From positions 1 to 22,478 of IMG/VR virus record IMGVR_UViG_3300044627_003703: a DNA stretch of 22,478 nt; one strand, given 5' to 3'. This stretch comes from a virus. Below the pieces are notes generated by a model. It ran no database searches. It was not told the origin of the DNA and saw nothing but the letters and a program-made list of their open reading frames with translations. The stretch's first letter is position 1. Every line of letters starts with the position of its first letter. A program made the translations under genes and the position numbers. Positions 1 to 8,665 of the stretch are shown here, piece after piece.

Positions 1-914
1 GTTGGATTTGTAGAATAATTGAATTCGTTGTTAGAAATTCTTACAAAGTAAAAGTCTTGATGTTTTATATCTACTGCTCTTGCAGTAAAACCATTACCTG
101 TTACTGCTGCACCACTTATAGCGGTGAACAACTTATAACTATTATCTCCAGCTACATTACTTCCAGTTACAGTATTGAATGATGATGATTGATTCAAAGA
201 ATCCGCAGATATTAGAATTGTACCAATATCTGAATAAACTAGTCCATAGTAATGTGGATTTGATGGATTATAAATGCCGTCATCCAAACTACCACTAACA
301 AGATTTCTAACAGGGGATGGTATTCCATTATATCCTAAACCGTCACTCTTATCAACAGAATCATCAATAAGTTTTATAATCTGTGGGTTTGAACCAGATA
401 CTTGAACTGCACTTCCAGTGTGAGAAGAATTTACTTTTCCACTACCACTCAATGCCGCGATATTTATTTGGAAATTTCCTGGGTCAAGTTTATCACCAAC
501 TTTACTTCTATTGAAGTTTATGGCGTAAAAATCATAAATTGTTGTTTGTGATGAATTTCCTAACTTGAATAATGTTTCATCATGTTCAAGACAGAGTAGT
601 CTATATTGTGAATATATTGCCTTGGAAGGAGTATCACTAATCTCTCCACCAGGAGATGCAGAACCCGAACCAGCATAGTGTCCGTATGCAACTGAAAATA
701 TTTGTGCATCTTCACAATCTAATGAAGCTGAGCTCCAAACTTCATAATAATATTCTTTAGAAGAGGTTGTTTGTAATGAGCTCGTAAAAAATGTAAACAA
801 CTCTCCTGTCCCATTAGACCAAAGACCCCGTGTTTCAACAACAGTTTCAGCGGATTCCATTGGCATATTTGTTGCATCTAATGGTCTACTGACAGCTCTA
901 TAAATTCTTGACAT
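1..914 (-). CDS. Phage structural (tail/virion) protein, N-terminal part, cut by the window edge
   Basis: This reading frame is open from an ATG at 914 to the left edge, so 304 residues are visible and the C-terminus is missing. An AGGG sits about nine bases before the ATG. The protein begins MSRIYRAVSRPLD and is rich in Ser, Thr, Gly and Asn, with short beta-prone stretches (for example FYAINFNRSKVGDKLDPGNF near the middle) and almost no charged clusters, signal peptide or membrane segment. That composition fits an extended beta-structured virion protein such as a tail or fibre component. It is the last visible gene of the baseplate/tail operon, 25 bases after the stop of the 225-residue gene. 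I do not recognise a named family. The structural role is inferred from composition and neighbours. Confidence 0.75.
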   Translation of the reverse strand, partial: MSRIYRAVSRPLDATNMPMESAETVVETRGLWSNGTGELFTFFTSSLQTTSSKEYYYEVWSSASLDCEDAQIFSVAYGHYAGSGSASPGGEISDTPSKAIYSQYRLLCLEHDETLFKLGNSSQTTIYDFYAINFNRSKVGDKLDPGNFQINIAALSGSGKVNSSHTGSAVQVSGSNPQIIKLIDDSVDKSDGLGYNGIPSPVRNLVSGSLDDGIYNPSNPHYYGLVYSDIGTILISADSLNQSSSFNTVTGSNVAGDNSYKLFTAISGAAVTGNGFTARAVDIKHQDFYFVRISNNEFNYSTNP

Positions 915-939
915 AATAAAATTCCCTATTTGTTTTTAC

Positions 940-1617
940 TTATAAACCGGTTGGTCGTTTATCTAAAGTAACATTCACTACAATTCTACCACCAGTTTCA
1001 TTTGCAGTTACAATAACCTTTGTTGTTTTTGTGGTAGAAATGAAATCAGCAGCTGGCTTTGGTGATACCTGAAATTCTAAACCTATTACTGACATAGAGT
1101 TTGCTGTTTCAGAATCTCCTGACATAGATGCAACTGGGTTGTTGGCATTTGCGATGCCTCGACCTGTAATTGTCATATAGGTACTGTCTAAAAGAGTTGC
1201 GGTGTAACCCAACTGAGCATTTAGTGCAGTTGCCTGTACACTTGTCCCGTTGAATCTTGTTTCTGGGATTATATTCTGTCCTTGTGGAATTGTTCCGGCT
1301 ACAAGTGAAACTGTTTGTGGCGTTACCAATGTCAAATATGGAATTGCAGTTGTTCCTTTTGGAAGTGTAATCAATTTATATTTCATTGATTGTGTTTCGT
1401 CTGGAACCGCCTCTGTTATTGGCATATTTTCGATTGCAACACCATAATAATCAGATCCAAGTGGGTGTGCTGGATTCCATAAATCATAATCAATTTCATC
1501 ATCTGCTAATGCAAACTGTGTAATTTTGAAATTGTTTCTACCTTTTGCCAAAAGTTCGCGACCTTTCTTTGTCAAGATGGCATCTACGGTAATCGAGGTA
1601 TTGTCTAAATAACCCAT
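940..1617 (-). CDS. Conserved phage structural-type protein (225 aa), function unknown
   Basis: The ATG at 1617 is preceded by AAGGAG at a good distance, which fixes the start. The N-terminus has a helix with the motif ITVDAILTKKGRELLAKG (residues 8-25), followed by FKITQFALADDEIDYDLW, then a beta-rich remainder of low charge ending in a conserved-looking strand (KVIVTANETGGRIVVNVTL). The pattern of a short helix, then a DDEIDY segment, then beta domains resembles small virion proteins that follow the baseplate genes in marine T4-like phages, from memory only. It lies 62 bases after the 1340-residue gene, the widest gap in the left half of the window, and that gap holds a candidate promoter element. 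Role in the baseplate, neck or fibre is inference. Confidence 0.8.
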   Translation of the reverse strand: MGYLDNTSITVDAILTKKGRELLAKGRNNFKITQFALADDEIDYDLWNPAHPLGSDYYGVAIENMPITEAVPDETQSMKYKLITLPKGTTAIPYLTLVTPQTVSLVAGTIPQGQNIIPETRFNGTSVQATALNAQLGYTATLLDSTYMTITGRGIANANNPVASMSGDSETANSMSVIGLEFQVSPKPAADFISTTKTTKVIVTANETGGRIVVNVTLDKRPTGL

Positions 1618-1651
1618 GTTAGTTACTCCTTGTTGAATATAATGTTACTCA

Positions 1652-1661
1652 TATAAATATA
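1652..1661 (-). promoter_or_regulatory. Candidate promoter element TATATTTATA
   Basis: On the minus strand this reads TATATTTATA, about 35 bases before the ATG at 1617, inside the 62-base gap between two structural genes. The identical ten bases occur in the gap before the gene starting at 21233, and the core eight (TATTTATA) lie 45 bases before gp6. It could be a phage late promoter element (its reverse complement equals the T4 late core TATAAATA) or a relaxed Bacteroidetes -7 box (TAnnTTTG). No -33 element is evident, and the sequence is AT-rich, so chance is possible. Confidence 0.3.
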
Positions 1662-1679
1662 CATATTCTTTATTTTCCT

Positions 1680-4600
1680 TTAGATTCCACTATTCGCAGA
1701 ATACTGATTTAGATTTATTTGATTCGGATCTACGAAAAATAATTCTACAACGGCCTTTCCATCTGGTGTAGATCTTGTTTCAATGTTTACATCCGGTCCT
1801 GATAATTTACATCCTTCAAATCTTTGATTACGAATTGAATTAGTCAAATTATTTGGATTTTCAAAACTTGCGGTTACAAATTGATATGAAGAGTAGTTTC
1901 TTTCATCAATATCTCTACTACTCGTATAATAAAACTTGTAAGCACTATAATAATTATCAAGTCTATATGATTGATACGTTGTAAATACGAATGTAGATTT
2001 TCCAGAATCTACACTAGATGTTGCCCATCCAGTTCCATAACCAACATCAGGGCTTCCTTCAAAATATTCAACATTTAGTTTTTTAGAAGGGCTTGAGAAA
2101 TTTGTATCAAACAACGCAAACAGAGTAGAACTTCCAGAACCAAATACAGAAGAAATGTTGGCTATTACTTTACCAAAATTTTTGTTAGCGATAACTGAAA
2201 AATAGTTTACATATTGAGACGAAATAGAACTCGTTGATATTTGTATACTTGTTTTTATTGGTGTAAACCTATCACGTATAAAATTGCCAACGTGACCTCT
2301 TGAACTCGATATAATTGCAGAATATGGTTTTGCAAATCCAGTTGGTGTTACAACTTGATTATAATCACCAGACACATTTATATCTTGAGAAGATTCTATT
2401 TCAAGTGGTATATCAAATTCACCTTCAATTTCTTGATAAGAACTTTCATTTTCAAATCCAATCAAGATAGTTGCTTTTTTAGAAGATACAGAAACCGTTG
2501 GTGTACCTGATGATGATATTTCGTTTGTTCGTAGTGAGTTGTTTGGTTCTCCACTAAAGTTTCTTACTACTTTTACTTTTGAACGTTCAAGTACATTTGG
2601 TTCAATTACCAAACCAAGTATCTCATTTACACGGGCCGGAAGTGTTTGACGTATCTGTTCAAAAACACTCAAATCAAATTGAGATATTAGTCGTATGTAT
2701 GCCGTAAAATCATTCTTGTTTGGATATTTTTTCCAATATTCACGGGCAAACCATTTTAGTTTTGGATATTCTTCTTTATCAATATTGGAGTATTCTCCAA
2801 AATAATCATCAATAGTAGTATATCCGATTGCCTCGTATATGTCCTCATTTATAATATTCTGTGGAGAAAACGCAACCATCAATTTGTTAGAATCAATACT
2901 AAACTTATCAAATTGAGAAACTTCAGACGAATAGTTTGGATCTAATCCACCAATCAAAGAACCAGAGTCAATCCTTACCTTTTCAGAAAATGGAGTATTG
3001 TTTCCAACCGTTGCAACTTCCATATTATAGGTTTCGGTTATTGATTCAAACGCATCATAGTTAAAACCAATCAATGAGGCAGATTTTGGAGATGTGTAAA
3101 AACTTGTCTTTGTTTGGTCTGGGTGAGAACTTACGATACTTGATGTTTGAGTCGTATCAAATTCTTGCCAGAACTTGAATTGTGCTTGTAAATCGTAGAA
3201 TGATGATGTTGCTGTATTACCATTGTATGCACGAGGTGCCATGACATGGTTGTTGAAAGAACTCTCATTTAGTTTATTTGTCCAATATCTCAATTCAAAA
3301 ATTGAACCTGATAGTATGTTACTGGTTTGTGGATTCGAACCAGAGCCAATGTATAATGTTCCATCAGACGACCAAGACCTATTGTAACTACCGCTAGTTG
3401 TTCCATTTACAACAATACTACCAGAACGTTCTATTACAAGTTTTCCGTACTTAGAAGTCTTTACATAGAATCTGTAAATTTGATTTGATGATGTTGCATC
3501 ATTACTATACTCTCTTGTTATCATAAGATTCAGAGGCACATCATCGTAGAAATAATCGTCATATATTGATGCAGACGTATAAGTAGTTCCATTACCTAAC
3601 CAAAAAGTAACAGAACCTTTACCAACATCTGTTCCATTCTTCTCCATAGTTACAAACCAATCAACTCTACTTCCAGAATTTTTTTGAAGAAGAGTTTGTA
3701 TTTGATTTCCAGTATAGGAATATCTTGATTCTGGTTCCATCTTCCAACGGAATGTTAGAGTATCAGGATATAACCATGAACCAGTTGGTGTTGTTATTTT
3801 TTCCCAAGGAGTAGTTACATAATTTGGTACAGTTGGTACTGGTAAAGACCCTCTGATGTTTAGATAGTAAGTATGTTTTTCCCACTCTGTTCTTGGAATA
3901 ATTCCTAAATCTGCATTATCGGGTCCACCAAATTCTCTTATCGTTAGAAGAGTTTGTGGAATACCATAGGCAGCAAGTAAAGCCTTTATACCGCGAGCAG
4001 TTCCTTTTGTTTTGTAAATGTATGGGAGATTATTGAAAATACGTCTCCATACTTCTTTAGTTCTTTCTTCATATGTCTTGGAAAAATACTTGCCTATAGT
4101 TGTTTTACCAGTCCATATTGGTTCTGTACTACCACTTAGTCCGAGGGCATATTCCCATAAATCCTTTGTCTGTGTTCCATGTGAAAGAGTCCAACCAAAG
4201 TTACGAGTTGCATCATAAATCAAATCTTGAGATAAACCAGATCTAGGATTTTCTTCTCGAAGATTCTTTTTCAAAATGTGATCTGTGTATAGATACATTA
4301 TATCAAAATGTTGTCCAAGCATATTGACAAATGTAACAGCTTGTTCGTTATCAGAGTCTTCTCGAATGTGGTCTGGTAGTGCCTTTGAGAGGGCGTAATA
4401 ATTTTTCGCATCGTATTCGTTTGCAAGTGTTATTATAGAATCAGACCAATCCTCAACAAACGAAGATGTATAGGAGTAAAAATTGAATTTTCCTACTTTA
4501 GTTGATATATCATAAACACTAGCAGTCGAGTTCAATTCATATTTTGGGTACGGTGAAATTGATGCACTTATTTGATACGTGTAACTGAAACTACCAGTCG

Positions 4601-5702
4601 AATCATAATACAAGTATTTTTCAAAACCATCAAAACCAGAGATAACTTTATCTCTCAAAAGTTGAATTTTTATTCTATTTGAACCAACTGATCCAGATAT
4701 TCCATTTATTCTACCGAGTTCATTATTGTAAAACTCCACAAGTTCCATTTTGTATAAAAAGTTCTCTACACGGTCTCTTGCATTTGAATAGTAAATGAAG
4801 TTTTTGAATTCAGAGTAATCTATATTCAATGTGACTGGAAGATTAGAGCCAGTCAGGTATCTATTGAGTAATTGTTCAGAAGTTTGAACATTTTCACTCA
4901 ATATGTCTGTCCATGATTTATACTCGGTATCAGATGTTATCCAGTAGTCATAATCAACTTCAAAATTAGGTCCTTGTATTGATGGTACTTCTGGTTCAAA
5001 TGTTTCAGGTAGTATGTTTACCGTATCAATATACGGTTTCATTATCTTTATAGAAACCCAACACGTAAAGAATAAATCCAAGTCCGGTGGAAGTGGTTCA
5101 AACAACTTTACATAAAAAGATACTGGGTCTCCATCTGATGTAACATTTATTACGTCTACTAATTTATTCTCACCAAAATTTAAAACAATTGGTGGTAGGA
5201 ATGTTTTTGGTCTAATATTTTCAAGAACAAATCTAGCAAGCTCCAATCTACCAGTTACTGACTCCGGTGAAACTAATGAAAGTTTCAATTCTTTTCGGTC
5301 ATCAGAAATATCAGATATAAAAAGATTGTTACCAGATTCATGAGAACCTATCATGTTTCTCAAGAAATTATAAACCACTTTATATTCAGTCGGTGGTACA
5401 TTCAAATTCTCTAAGTCTTTATGAATCTGTAATCTTAGTTTTGGAATTTCACTAGTTGAATCTAAATAAAACGTGTTTATATTATAAGCAGATCTAATGT
5501 ACCCCAAGTTTCTTAGAAAAGTGTGGAGTTCTATATTGAATGGATTTGTATTTGTTATTGGGTCAACAAAGTTTGGATCAAAATCAGGAACAACTACTCG
5601 TTTCTCTAATAATGCCAAGTCTTCCAAAGGAATGGTAACACCTCTTTTTGGAAAATTTTCGGAACGTATTTCGTCAATATTTTTATATTCAAAGTTTGCC
5701 AT
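1680..5702 (-). CDS. Large baseplate protein: tail-protein-I/gp7-like core plus LamG-like domain
   Basis: This is the largest protein in the window (1340 aa). Around residues 550-585 it carries LPYIYKTKGTARGIKALLAAYGI, the KGT..gi..LL..yGi pattern typical of tail protein I (P2 gpI, Mu gp48), the counterpart of the core of T4 wedge protein gp7. Residues roughly 645-825 look like a concanavalin/LamG beta-sandwich: FRWKMEPES at the start, DGTLYIGSGS and GSIFELRYWTN at the end. A conserved-looking block near 925-1040 contains FTAYIRLISQFDLSVFEQIR and LGLVIEPNVLERSK. The C-terminal 300 residues are Ser/Thr-rich and beta-prone. gp25 and gp6 lie upstream in the same operon, supporting a gp7-like wedge role; T4 gp7 is 1032 aa, so this one is longer. 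The LamG-like part may bind glycans. Domain calls come from motif reading only. Confidence 0.8.
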   Translation of the reverse strand: MANFEYKNIDEIRSENFPKRGVTIPLEDLALLEKRVVVPDFDPNFVDPITNTNPFNIELHTFLRNLGYIRSAYNINTFYLDSTSEIPKLRLQIHKDLENLNVPPTEYKVVYNFLRNMIGSHESGNNLFISDISDDRKELKLSLVSPESVTGRLELARFVLENIRPKTFLPPIVLNFGENKLVDVINVTSDGDPVSFYVKLFEPLPPDLDLFFTCWVSIKIMKPYIDTVNILPETFEPEVPSIQGPNFEVDYDYWITSDTEYKSWTDILSENVQTSEQLLNRYLTGSNLPVTLNIDYSEFKNFIYYSNARDRVENFLYKMELVEFYNNELGRINGISGSVGSNRIKIQLLRDKVISGFDGFEKYLYYDSTGSFSYTYQISASISPYPKYELNSTASVYDISTKVGKFNFYSYTSSFVEDWSDSIITLANEYDAKNYYALSKALPDHIREDSDNEQAVTFVNMLGQHFDIMYLYTDHILKKNLREENPRSGLSQDLIYDATRNFGWTLSHGTQTKDLWEYALGLSGSTEPIWTGKTTIGKYFSKTYEERTKEVWRRIFNNLPYIYKTKGTARGIKALLAAYGIPQTLLTIREFGGPDNADLGIIPRTEWEKHTYYLNIRGSLPVPTVPNYVTTPWEKITTPTGSWLYPDTLTFRWKMEPESRYSYTGNQIQTLLQKNSGSRVDWFVTMEKNGTDVGKGSVTFWLGNGTTYTSASIYDDYFYDDVPLNLMITREYSNDATSSNQIYRFYVKTSKYGKLVIERSGSIVVNGTTSGSYNRSWSSDGTLYIGSGSNPQTSNILSGSIFELRYWTNKLNESSFNNHVMAPRAYNGNTATSSFYDLQAQFKFWQEFDTTQTSSIVSSHPDQTKTSFYTSPKSASLIGFNYDAFESITETYNMEVATVGNNTPFSEKVRIDSGSLIGGLDPNYSSEVSQFDKFSIDSNKLMVAFSPQNIINEDIYEAIGYTTIDDYFGEYSNIDKEEYPKLKWFAREYWKKYPNKNDFTAYIRLISQFDLSVFEQIRQTLPARVNEILGLVIEPNVLERSKVKVVRNFSGEPNNSLRTNEISSSGTPTVSVSSKKATILIGFENESSYQEIEGEFDIPLEIESSQDINVSGDYNQVVTPTGFAKPYSAIISSSRGHVGNFIRDRFTPIKTSIQISTSSISSQYVNYFSVIANKNFGKVIANISSVFGSGSSTLFALFDTNFSSPSKKLNVEYFEGSPDVGYGTGWATSSVDSGKSTFVFTTYQSYRLDNYYSAYKFYYTSSRDIDERNYSSYQFVTASFENPNNLTNSIRNQRFEGCKLSGPDVNIETRSTPDGKAVVELFFVDPNQINLNQYSANSGI

Positions 5703-5705
5703 TGT

Positions 5706-7496
5706 TTATCCTATTTTTAGCCAAGACCCGCCTCTATCAACAACATTACTTATTTCAGATAAAATTCTCAATACTCGTAGTATCATCTGTGTATCATTTG
5801 TAGCTCTTATTAGACTTATTCCCTTTGTTTTTGTATCCCCATCAGTTTTACCAGTAAATGAATAAGTAGGATCCATTTCTAAAATTGATTTTCTTACAAT
5901 AGGTCTTCCAACTCCCAGTGCACCACCAATATCTCTAGACCACTCATCAAATACAACTTCTATCACATTTTTTATATCAGATATTCCACCATTGTTTGAT
6001 GATAATTTTTTTGTCTCTGTAAGTATAGAATTTGCCTTTGTCTTATCAGTAACTCCATTTACCAAGTCTTTAAATTGAGATTTATATGTATCATTCCATT
6101 TTAGAATTTGGTTTATTTCTTGACCAGGACCAAATGAATTACTCGCGGCTGGTGGAACAAATATATAGTCGAGTCTTGATGGCGGAGATTTTACTTCTAA
6201 CGTTTTCAATATACTTTCAACTGATGAGTATCTACTGTTAGATATTGCATATATCTTATCCCATTCAGTAAATATCTGTTTGATAATATCAGCGGCAGGA
6301 TTTCCAGGTTCTGGTTCTGGTTCTTTTGGTTTGAGTGCATCAGCAATACCACCAACGGCCTTTTCAAATGCGGCAAGTTGTTTTGCTGCCGACTCTTCTG
6401 CTTTCTTGGCTTGGGCTTCAAGTTGTGTTGCCAATGCATCGAAAGCGTCTGCGGTATTTGTAAGTTGTTCAGATACTTTACCTTCCAATTCGGTAATAGT
6501 AGAATCTATCACTTCGTTCAAAGTAATAATTGTGTCATCTTTTATAGCATTTTCATCTAGAATTTGATTACGTTTATCTGACAGCTCTTCTATCACACGA
6601 GAAAGGTCGTCTATACCCTCTTGTTTTAGTTGTACTAACTCATTTAGGTTGTCTACCTGTTCAGATAAATTTTGCACTTTTGCTTGTAATGAAGGTACTG
6701 TGTTTGAATCTTCTACTATCAATCGTTTCAAATTTTCAGTAAGAGATTGTTGATCTGTTGGAACTCCTGTTCCCGTTCCAGTTTCATTTCCATCACCACC
6801 TTGACTCGGAAATAGTGTAACAAATTCAGCTGCTTTTTTCAATACATTTTTTTCAGCAACAATTGCATCTGGTAAACTTTTGAATTCATTTGGAACCACA
6901 TAATTTACTGAAGTTATTGTGAATCTCTCATCGAGAACTTCTACGTTTATAGAACCTCTATTTCTGATGTAATTATCAAATGATGTTACTCTGCCCGTTT
7001 CATCCCTAGTAACGGCTACAGTAGTATCTATGTCTTGTTGTGTTTTTTTAGTCAGTTCATTTAGAATATTTTTTAGCTCTTCCGATGGAAGAACTCCACT
7101 TTCACTTCCAGTTAGAATTTTTCTGACTATAAAACCAAAAAACGGATCCAATGGTTCAGACTTTATACTGTCTAGTAAATTTGTATCTTTTGTTATGTTT
7201 CCAGCAGAAATTTCATTTCGTATCAAAGTTTCTTTTGCTATGTATTTTTTTACATAATCATAATCTGTGGATGATTTGAATTCCTTCAGTCTTTGAAGTA
7301 ATTCCTCTCTTGGTGGATATGATTCTTTTCTTGGATTATTTGCAATTTTTTTTACCAACTTTATATTACGTTGTTCAAAAAATTCAAAAAACTCATCAGT
7401 TGTATTGAACATAATATTGGGAAATTCAGATATTATAGATTCTGCCTGAGTTTCTTCAACGTATTGCTCAAATAAAAATTGTTCTATACGAATCAT
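5706..7496 (-). CDS. Coiled-coil virion protein of the baseplate operon, function unknown (596 aa)
   Basis: The ATG overlaps the stop of the 390-residue gene by four bases (ATGA), and the stop is three bases from the next start, so the three genes are translationally linked. The N-terminal 150 residues are helical and charged, beginning MIRIEQFLFEQYVEE. A linker GGDGNETGTGTGVPTD (about 234-249) leads into a long heptad-type coiled coil (about 255-385: LQAKVQNLSEQVDNLNELV and onward, ending in an Ala-rich stretch). A proline hinge KPKEPEPEPGN (about 390-400) is followed by a compact C-terminal domain of about 195 residues with a SYSFTGKTDG-like end and a helical tail. No signal peptide or membrane segment. 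Coiled coil plus hinge suggests a trimeric or dimeric rod joining two parts of the baseplate; I do not recognise the family. Confidence 0.8.
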   Translation of the reverse strand: MIRIEQFLFEQYVEETQAESIISEFPNIMFNTTDEFFEFFEQRNIKLVKKIANNPRKESYPPREELLQRLKEFKSSTDYDYVKKYIAKETLIRNEISAGNITKDTNLLDSIKSEPLDPFFGFIVRKILTGSESGVLPSEELKNILNELTKKTQQDIDTTVAVTRDETGRVTSFDNYIRNRGSINVEVLDERFTITSVNYVVPNEFKSLPDAIVAEKNVLKKAAEFVTLFPSQGGDGNETGTGTGVPTDQQSLTENLKRLIVEDSNTVPSLQAKVQNLSEQVDNLNELVQLKQEGIDDLSRVIEELSDKRNQILDENAIKDDTIITLNEVIDSTITELEGKVSEQLTNTADAFDALATQLEAQAKKAEESAAKQLAAFEKAVGGIADALKPKEPEPEPGNPAADIIKQIFTEWDKIYAISNSRYSSVESILKTLEVKSPPSRLDYIFVPPAASNSFGPGQEINQILKWNDTYKSQFKDLVNGVTDKTKANSILTETKKLSSNNGGISDIKNVIEVVFDEWSRDIGGALGVGRPIVRKSILEMDPTYSFTGKTDGDTKTKGISLIRATNDTQMILRVLRILSEISNVVDRGGSWLKIG

Positions 7497-8665
7497 CTTG
7501 AAACCTTGAAATAATACTGGTTATCGAATATTTGAGATATATTGCCACCATCTGTTTCCGATTTGATTAAAACTCTATAAAATCTTTCTGGTTGAAATGA
7601 ATCCATCCACAATTTGAAATAATTACCATCTCCATCGCAGCTAAGTTTTGAACCAGTCTTATCGAATGGAATTATAATTTCGTCTGTATGTGCATCTCTG
7701 ATTTCGTAATAAGAAGATGTTGGTAGAAAATAATTTTGTGTGTAATATGACTGTGTTGTGTATGTTTTTTGTGGATATTTGCTATTCACATATACTCGTA
7801 TTTTTGCCTTTTCTGTTTCAGAATATGATTTTTTTAGATTTACATTGATTAGTGTATCATCTAAAGAAAGTTGTGTGAGGCTACCAGTCTGAAATGATGA
7901 ATCATCCCATACAACAAAAAGTCTTGGGACATAAATCGTGTTACTATCAGTTGAGAAAAATTTCAAGCTAGGAAGTGTTTCCGTTGAGGACTCTATATCG
8001 TTTGAAAATTTTAGTATAAATCCTTCGTTATCAAATCTACCAGATCCAGTTATCCATTTTTTTACGATTGAAGTCACATTCATATAAATGTCAGATGATT
8101 CATATGAGAATGACTGTGTGCAAGTAGTATTTTCAAATGTCCACCATGTTCCCCCACCGACTGATGAGAAGTATGAACCGGTTGACGAAGCATATAATGC
8201 TCCAAAAATTAGATTAGCATCCACCCAGCTATCGGATATTTCATCCCATTCATAATTTAGACCACCAGTTACTTCGGTTACACCCCATAATTTTCCAACT
8301 GACTTAGAAGAACGATATTTCCAAGAAACACCATCTGTTGTTATCGGTGTGTTGTTATATTTACCCGTTCCGTTTACCCAAGAACCACTTATAGGATATG
8401 CATATACTGTATATTCTTGTGGTATTTCTCTAACGTCTGCAGTCCTTAGCTGTAAGTAATATTTTGCGTTTGAAGATATTTTTCCAGAGTTTACGTCCGA
8501 TTCTATACCTGATACATCAAATTTCATCAAAATTCTACTGTTGTATTTTGATGAACTACCTACCAATTGATGGGATAATTCCAAAATTTGGTCTGTACCA
8601 GTATTTAGAGATTCTGTTCTTTCATATATTGTAGAATCAAATTTAGGATAAATGGTGTATATCAT
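7493..8665 (-). CDS. Baseplate-associated protein with DNRLRE-like N-terminal domain (390 aa)
   Basis: Both ends overlap neighbours by four bases (gp6 upstream, the coiled-coil gene downstream). The N-terminal half follows the pattern of DNRLRE/carbohydrate-binding-like beta-sandwich domains: IYPKFDSTIYERTESLNTG at the start, then RILMKFDVSGIES (the rsLlrFDls.i motif), then AKYYLQLRTADV, and later YMNVTSIVKKWITGSGRFDN, which matches the usual V...V..W..G...N.G segment. The C-terminal 150 residues are a second beta domain (KIRVYVNSKYPQKTY, ERFYRVLIKS). Proteins with this fold usually act as extracellular surface or adhesion modules in bacteria. In a baseplate operon it probably forms a peripheral wedge or fibre-attachment part (inference). 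No enzyme motif is visible. Confidence 0.8.
   Translation of the reverse strand: MIYTIYPKFDSTIYERTESLNTGTDQILELSHQLVGSSSKYNSRILMKFDVSGIESDVNSGKISSNAKYYLQLRTADVREIPQEYTVYAYPISGSWVNGTGKYNNTPITTDGVSWKYRSSKSVGKLWGVTEVTGGLNYEWDEISDSWVDANLIFGALYASSTGSYFSSVGGGTWWTFENTTCTQSFSYESSDIYMNVTSIVKKWITGSGRFDNEGFILKFSNDIESSTETLPSLKFFSTDSNTIYVPRLFVVWDDSSFQTGSLTQLSLDDTLINVNLKKSYSETEKAKIRVYVNSKYPQKTYTTQSYYTQNYFLPTSSYYEIRDAHTDEIIIPFDKTGSKLSCDGDGNYFKLWMDSFQPERFYRVLIKSETDGGNISQIFDNQYYFKVSR

Noticed and set aside
1625-1672. Inverted-repeat-like GAATAT/ATATTC pair in the 62-base gap
   Set aside because: Only six AT-rich base pairs with a long loop and no U-run; not a convincing terminator or operator.
6206-6567. Several open frames on both strands over the coiled-coil region
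   Set aside because: They overlap the minus-strand 596-residue gene in other frames; low-complexity codon content keeps them open.
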